DNA of 9,808 nucleotides from Phycisphaerae bacterium (GTDB lineage Bacteria > Planctomycetota > Phycisphaerae > SM23-33), in NCBI GenBank assembly GCA_030610965.1, contig JAUWQU010000069.1, positions 1-9,808 on the forward strand, given 5' to 3'. This document shows, piece after piece, positions 5,098 through 9,808 of this stretch (within the stretch, counting starts at the first letter, position 1; every line of letters begins with the position of its first letter). A model generated the notes under the pieces. The model was not told the DNA's origin. It did no database searches and worked only from the letters and a program-made list of their open reading frames with translations. The position numbers were made by a program, and so were the translations under genes.

Positions 5098-6483
5098 ATG
5101 GTCGAACCGGTTCTACAACCTGAGATTCACGAACTGATCGAGCAGAAGAACTTCTCTGCGCTCAAGGCCGCCATCCGGGACATGGAGGTCCACGACCTGG
5201 TGGAGCTTCTGACGAATCTCGAGGGCGAGGACCTGGCGGTCCTGTTCCGGCTGCTGCCGGCCGGGGAGGCGGCGGACATCTTCGGCGACCTCGATATCGA
5301 GCAGCAGGAGGAGTTGCTGGAGACGCTCTCGACGGAGCGGATGGCGTCTATCCTCAACGACATGCCCCCGGATGAGCGTACGGAACTACTGGAGGAATTG
5401 CCTGGCGAGCTAGCCCAGCGGCTCTTGAACACCCTTCGCGGCAAGCAGCTCCAGATCGCCCGCAGCCTGCTGGCCTACCCGGAGGACAGCATCGGCCGGC
5501 TGATGACGCCCGAGTACGTGGCCGTGCGCGCGGACTGGACGATCGGGGAGGTCCTCGAGCACATCCGCAAGGTCGGCCAGGACGTCGAGACGCTCAACGT
5601 CCTGTACGTAGTGGACGACCACGGGCACCTGTTGGACGAGCTGATGCTCCAGCAGTTGGTGCTGGCCCAGCCCCAGCAGACTGTCAGCAGCATCATGGAC
5701 GAGCAGGTGGCAAGCCTGCGTGCCGCGGACGACCAGGAATCGGCCATCGAGTTGTTCATGAAGTACGAGGCCGTCGCCCTGCCGGTGGTGAACAACCGCA
5801 GCGTGCTGGTGGGCATAGTGACAGTCGACGACGTCATCGAGGTGGCCGAGGAAGAAGGCACGGAGGACTTCCAGATGATGGCCGGCATGGCCGCGTTGGA
5901 AAGCAGCTACTTCTCCACCGGCTTCTGGCGGATGCTCGGCAAACGCCTTCCGTGGCTGGCGATGCTGCTGGGCGCCCAAACTCTCACGACTGTGGCGCTG
6001 CTTGGATTCGACAAGCTGCCGCTTTTCGCGGTGCTGGTGGTGTTCGTGCCGCTGATCAACTCCCCCGCCGGAAACACCGGTACGCAGATGGCCGGGCTCA
6101 TGATCCGCGGCCTGGCCGTGGCCGAGGTCGAAATGCGCGACTGGTCCCGCGTGCTGATGCGCGAGCTGCTCAACGGCGTGTCGCTGGGGGTTGTGCTGGG
6201 CTTGCTGGGGTTCCTCGCGGCGCGGGTGTTCGCGGGGTTCGTCGAAGCGCCCTCGGGCGCGGTGCAAGTAAACCCGTTGCACGTGGCGACATCGGTTTCG
6301 CTGGCGATTGCCGTAGCCGTCACGGCCGCCAACATCCTCGGATCGATGCTGCCGTTCTTCTTCAAGCGCGTCGGCCTGGACCCAGCCGTGACGAGCGGGC
6401 CTTTCATCGCCTCGCTGATGGACGTAACAGGCATCCTGACGTACTTCTCGATCGCCTCGACCGTCCTGGCCCTGATTGCCTGA
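5098..6483 (+). CDS. mgtE: magnesium transporter MgtE
   Basis: This 461-aa inner-membrane, channel-like Mg2+ transporter has the length usual for the family (450 aa in Thermus thermophilus). Residues about 15-130 form the acidic superhelical N domain (repeats such as LLPAGEAADIFGDLD and LNDMPPDERTELLEELP). About 135-255 holds a CBS-domain pair (RLMTPEYVAV, SIMDEQVASL, VVNNRSVLVGIVTVDDVIE) that senses cytosolic Mg2+. From about 280 there are five hydrophobic helices, with the signature NSPAGNTGTQ (321-330; usually PxGGNxGxQ, with one Gly replaced by Ala here) and GLDPAVTSGPFIASLMDVTG, whose D442 corresponds to the pore Asp of the Thermus protein. The start at ATG 5098 is chosen because homology begins there; the frame is open upstream to 4939 but encodes a Pro/Arg-rich stretch overlapping a hairpin. 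A close AAAGG precedes it. No known Mg2+ riboswitch (M-box) was recognised upstream. Confidence 0.95.
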   Translation: MVEPVLQPEIHELIEQKNFSALKAAIRDMEVHDLVELLTNLEGEDLAVLFRLLPAGEAADIFGDLDIEQQEELLETLSTERMASILNDMPPDERTELLEELPGELAQRLLNTLRGKQLQIARSLLAYPEDSIGRLMTPEYVAVRADWTIGEVLEHIRKVGQDVETLNVLYVVDDHGHLLDELMLQQLVLAQPQQTVSSIMDEQVASLRAADDQESAIELFMKYEAVALPVVNNRSVLVGIVTVDDVIEVAEEEGTEDFQMMAGMAALESSYFSTGFWRMLGKRLPWLAMLLGAQTLTTVALLGFDKLPLFAVLVVFVPLINSPAGNTGTQMAGLMIRGLAVAEVEMRDWSRVLMRELLNGVSLGVVLGLLGFLAARVFAGFVEAPSGAVQVNPLHVATSVSLAIAVAVTAANILGSMLPFFFKRVGLDPAVTSGPFIASLMDVTGILTYFSIASTVLALIA

Positions 6484-6495
6484 CGGGCCGCGGAT

Positions 6496-6778
6496 GGTGT
6501 GGGCGGTTATGATGGCGGTTGGCCGTTGCCGCCAGAATCGGCGGCTCAAGGGGCCGAAAAGCACCAAATAACAAGCATCAAATATCAACCGAGCCCCAAG
6601 TTCCAAACGACAAGGACCAAACGGATCGAGAGCCAGTTGCGCAAGACGATGTTCACGGCCCCTCAGAGGTGCAGGCGAGGCGGCACGAGCAGATGCGCGC
6701 CTTCGTTTGGGTCATTGGAACATTGGTGCTTGTTATTTGTTTGGGATTTGGTGCTTGAGATTTGGTGCTTCCCGGGGT
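6496..6778 (+). repeat. foldback intergenic repeat, copy B
   Basis: This is the second member of the repeat family, starting 12 nt after the mgtE stop and inverted relative to copy A. Exact shared blocks include cccaagttccaaacg (6595-6609), with strong similarity in 'gatggcggtt', 'caagacgatgttcacgg' and 'tttgggatttggtgcttgagatttgg'. Its own arms contain the exact 12-bp inverted pair aaataacaagca / tgcttgttattt. It lacks the central 45-nt block of copy A. No reading frame with coding character is seen. It occupies most of the 527-nt gap between mgtE and moxR, and a 'gcattttgcattttgcc' tract follows at 6786-6802. Confidence 0.8.
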
Positions 6779-6815
6779 CGGCGCCGCATTTTGCATTTTG
6801 CCTTTGTCGGCTCGC

Positions 6816-6986
6816 AAAGTAACCTGACCGTACGGTTAAGGTCGAACGTCGCGGCGACGGAGTTGCCGGCCAAAAGTAACCTGACCGCAAGGTTAAGGTT
6901 GAACGTCACGGCGACGGAGTTGGCGGCCAAAAGTAACCTGACCGCACGGTTAAGGTTGAACGTCACGGCGACGGAGTTGTCGGCCA
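6816..6986 (+). repeat. 57-bp tandem repeat, three units, directly upstream of moxR
   Basis: Three units (starting gtaacctgaccg at 6819, 6876 and 6933) have a period of exactly 57 bp and differ at only a few positions per unit. Each contains AACCTGACCG.ACGGTTAAGG, whose core in unit 1 is a perfect 10-bp palindrome (ACCGTACGGT, 6827-6836), then a second dyad (cgtc.cggcgacg). The last unit ends 10 nt before the moxR ribosome binding site. The period is divisible by three and the array is open in two frames, but no start, codon bias or fold supports a protein. It could be an operator array, a chain of RNA hairpins in the leader, or a simple tandem duplication. Confidence 0.9.
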
Positions 6987-7010
6987 GGCGATGTCGAAGG
7001 AGATACGGCG

Positions 7011-8066
<1,056 letters not shown>

Positions 8067-8090
8067 CGTGACAAGAGGATTCGAAAAAAC

Positions 8091-9596
8091 GTGAACATTA
8101 TGAAACGCAGTATGATTATCGTTCCCATGTCGGCCGTGCTGGCCGTGCTGGCCGGGACCGGGACGGCCCCGGCACAGATCGCCGAACCCCCGCAGACGCC
8201 CATGGGATATCTGGAGGGCATGCTCAAGGATCCCAAGACCGCCAACGCGACGGTTGGCGCCCTTCGCAGCACGGACGACCCCGCCCTGGTGCCGCTGCTC
8301 GAGGCAATGACGCGCAGTGACGACAAGGACCGCCGGCTCTTCGGCGTCGCCGCCCTGCCCGAGGCGCAGGGCAAACGTGCGGCCAACGCGCTTATCGAGC
8401 GCGTCAACTACGACCAGTCGATGCCCATCCGAGCCGAGGCCCTGGCCCGGCTGATCGGCCTGGACGTACTGACGGCCGAGCATCTGGCCGGGGCGATGAA
8501 GATCCCCGACGACAACGTCAAGTCGCTTGCCTGCCGGGCCCTGGTGGACAAGGGCAAGGCCGAACTCGCCCTGAGCGTGCTGACCACGCTCGCCGACAGC
8601 AAGGACCAAGTCACGGCCGCACTGTGCCAAACGTGCCTGGTGGGGCTGGGCAAGACCCAATACCTCGACAACGTGCGGCGCGTGATGCGCGACCCTGCCA
8701 CCACGCCGCGTATGCTTGGTGCGCTGCTCGGGCAGATTCGCCGGCAGAAGATCAGCGCGGCGGCTTCACTGGCGCTTGAGGTAGCCAACAACGAGACAGC
8801 CCCGCTGGCGCTCCGCGTGCTCGCCCACGAGACGGCCGCCGAAGTATCCTCCAGCGGCGCGGCCAGCCTTAACGAGGCCATGAGCAAGACCGAGAATCTG
8901 GCCCTTCGCGTCCGCCTGCTGGGCGTTCTGGCAAGTCGCGACGACGGCGGGCCGTACCTGGCCAAGCTCGCATCCGGCACCGACACGGTTGGCGTGCTTT
9001 CGAAGTTCGAGCTGGCCCGCAAGACCGGCGGCCCCACGGCCACGCCAAGTGTGCGGGCCGCTATTGCGCTGGAACACCCCATCGCCCTGGCCTACGTTCT
9101 GGACCGCGCCGGGCAGGACGCCAACAGCCTCGGCGCCAAGGCCGACTTCTACACGCCGGCCCTGCTGGAGTTCATCCGCTCCGTCGAGCCGCGGCCACGA
9201 CAGATGGACAAGGAGCACTTCCTGGCCGCCGGGGCGACCGAGCAACTGGTGCTCATCGGCACGCCAGGGGCCATAGGCGGGCTTCGGGCGATACTCGCGG
9301 AAAAATCCTCCGCCATCACGCGGTCAGTGGCGGCCGGGCTGCTGCGGGCCCGGCAACCCGCCACCGCCGAGCTTATGAGGCCGCTGCTCGAAAGCCCCTA
9401 CGGTGAACTCGTCGTCGATGCCGCGTTGGCACTGGGCCACTTCGGCGACCCCGCCGCCAGGGGCAAGCTCCAGGAAATCCTCTCCCACGCCGAGGCCCAT
9501 CCCCCGGCCCTGGTCATCCTCGCGAGCTGGTACATCCTGAAGATCGACAAGAAAACCGACCGGGCCATCGCCCAAATGGTCAAGCTGGTGAAGTAG
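8091..9596 (+). CDS. secreted HEAT-like repeat protein
   Basis: This 501-aa protein begins with a signal peptide: a basic N-end (KR), a hydrophobic core (SMIIVPMSAVLAVLAG) and a likely signal peptidase site at APA|QIA (after A28). The rest is almost all alpha-helical, with recurrent motifs resembling HEAT/PBS-lyase-like repeats, for example DPALVPLLEAM..DDKDRRLFGVAALPEA, MPIRAEALARLIGLD, GAIGGLRAILAEKSSAITRSVAAGLLRA and LVVDAALALGHFGDPAARGKLQEIL. No catalytic motif is seen; a protein-binding scaffold in the periplasm is the likely role. It follows moxR after 24 nt with no terminator between. Two starts are possible: GTG 8091, about 11 nt after AGAGGA and adopted here, or ATG 8100, which gives the tidier signal peptide. 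Such pairs recall planctomycete MoxR operons in which large HEAT or VWA membrane proteins follow. Specific function is not recognised. Confidence 0.85.
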   Translation: MNIMKRSMIIVPMSAVLAVLAGTGTAPAQIAEPPQTPMGYLEGMLKDPKTANATVGALRSTDDPALVPLLEAMTRSDDKDRRLFGVAALPEAQGKRAANALIERVNYDQSMPIRAEALARLIGLDVLTAEHLAGAMKIPDDNVKSLACRALVDKGKAELALSVLTTLADSKDQVTAALCQTCLVGLGKTQYLDNVRRVMRDPATTPRMLGALLGQIRRQKISAAASLALEVANNETAPLALRVLAHETAAEVSSSGAASLNEAMSKTENLALRVRLLGVLASRDDGGPYLAKLASGTDTVGVLSKFELARKTGGPTATPSVRAAIALEHPIALAYVLDRAGQDANSLGAKADFYTPALLEFIRSVEPRPRQMDKEHFLAAGATEQLVLIGTPGAIGGLRAILAEKSSAITRSVAAGLLRARQPATAELMRPLLESPYGELVVDAALALGHFGDPAARGKLQEILSHAEAHPPALVILASWYILKIDKKTDRAIAQMVKLVK

Positions 9597-9597
9597 G

Positions 9598-9616
9598 GAT
9601 CGGTAGCCAGCCGATC
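9598..9616 (+). terminator. small hairpin after the HEAT-protein stop
   Basis: GATCGG (9598-9603) and CCGATC (9611-9616) form a 6-bp stem with a 7-nt loop, starting 2 nt after the stop codon. There is no T-run, so it is at best a weak or Rho-assisted 3' end. Confidence 0.35.
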
Positions 9617-9625
9617 GCGCGCGGA

Positions 9626-9669
9626 CCGGCGCCGAACCAGCGCCAAATCAGCGCGAAACCAGCGCCAAA
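9626..9669 (+). repeat. 11-bp tandem repeat, four degenerate units
   Basis: Units ccggcgccgaa, ccagcgccaaa, tcagcgcgaaa and ccagcgccaaa follow each other without gaps. The period is about one helical turn. It lies in the noncoding tail after the HEAT-protein gene; the rest of 9670-9756 shows nothing recognisable. Confidence 0.65.
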
Positions 9670-9756
9670 ACCCATCTTCCGGGCGTCGTTGACGCCCCAC
9701 GGCGCCCCGCCACCCCCCCGAAACCCGCGCAACAACCACTCCAAAAGCAGGTTACG

Positions 9757-9774
9757 GCGCGCCCTAAGGCGCGC
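9757..9774 (+). other. 7-bp GC hairpin near the contig end
   Basis: GCGCGCC (9757-9763) and GGCGCGC (9768-9774) pair around the 4-nt loop ctaa. It lies 10 nt before the terminal G-run. It could be a transcription terminator without a T-run, and it is also the kind of structure that causes sequencing drop-out. Confidence 0.5.
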
Positions 9775-9784
9775 GGCCGGGGGC

Positions 9785-9808
9785 GGGGGGGGGGGGGGGG
9801 GGGGGGGG
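9785..9808. other. 24-nt poly-G end, probable sequencing artefact
   Basis: The window ends in 24 consecutive G, preceded by another GC-rich stretch (gggggcgggc-like). Two-colour Illumina chemistry calls missing signal as G, and assemblers can extend contigs into such tails. Placed after a GC hairpin at the end of the sequence, this is more likely an artefact than biology. Confidence 0.75.

Noticed and set aside
6816..6986. CRISPR array
   Set aside because: The three units are contiguous 57-bp repeats with no variable spacers, and no cas genes are nearby.
9785..9808. Telomere-like or G-quadruplex end
   Set aside because: It is a pure homopolymer at the sequence end with no repeat phrasing; a base-calling artefact is simpler.

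Overview
The window is GC-rich bacterial DNA, probably one end of a metagenomic contig. No taxon can be proved from it. Planctomycetota (perhaps Phycisphaerae-like) is a reasonable inference from several traits: a 23S rRNA gene not linked to a 16S gene, a MoxR ATPase next to a secreted HEAT-repeat protein, a DUF4372-type IS4 transposase remnant, and many A/C-rich 'caccaaat..caagcatc' intergenic repeats.

Positions 1-1190 (minus strand) hold an rRNA/tRNA locus. Reading leftward it contains a candidate promoter, a partial tRNA-Ile-like fragment, tRNA-Ile(GAT), tRNA-Ala(TGC), two candidate promoters, an intrinsic terminator, a boxA-like element and the 5' end of 23S rRNA, which runs off the left edge. 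No 16S gene lies upstream; a GH42 beta-galactosidase gene (1341-3395, minus) occupies that position instead.

Positions 3440-4600 hold a short repeat array, a decayed N-terminal fragment of an IS4-family transposase (+), then tRNA-Pro(CGG) and the RNase P RNA gene (rnpB), both on the minus strand. tRNA-Pro has a candidate promoter and a strong terminator; rnpB has a perfect TATAAT box.

Positions 4600-7010 hold an mgtE magnesium-transporter gene (+). It is bracketed by two copies, in opposite orientation, of a roughly 300-bp noncoding foldback repeat. The upstream copy is next to an 18-nt exact direct repeat and a long hairpin. A three-unit, 57-bp tandem repeat lies immediately before the next gene.

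Positions 7011-9596 (+) hold a two-gene unit, a moxR AAA+ ATPase and a signal-peptide-bearing HEAT-like repeat protein, 24 nt apart. The tail has 11-bp repeats and small hairpins and ends in 24 G, which looks like a sequencing or assembly artefact.

No complete new defence or mobile system is visible. The best leads are the layout of the unlinked 23S leader, the foldback repeat family and the 57-bp repeat array at the moxR start.
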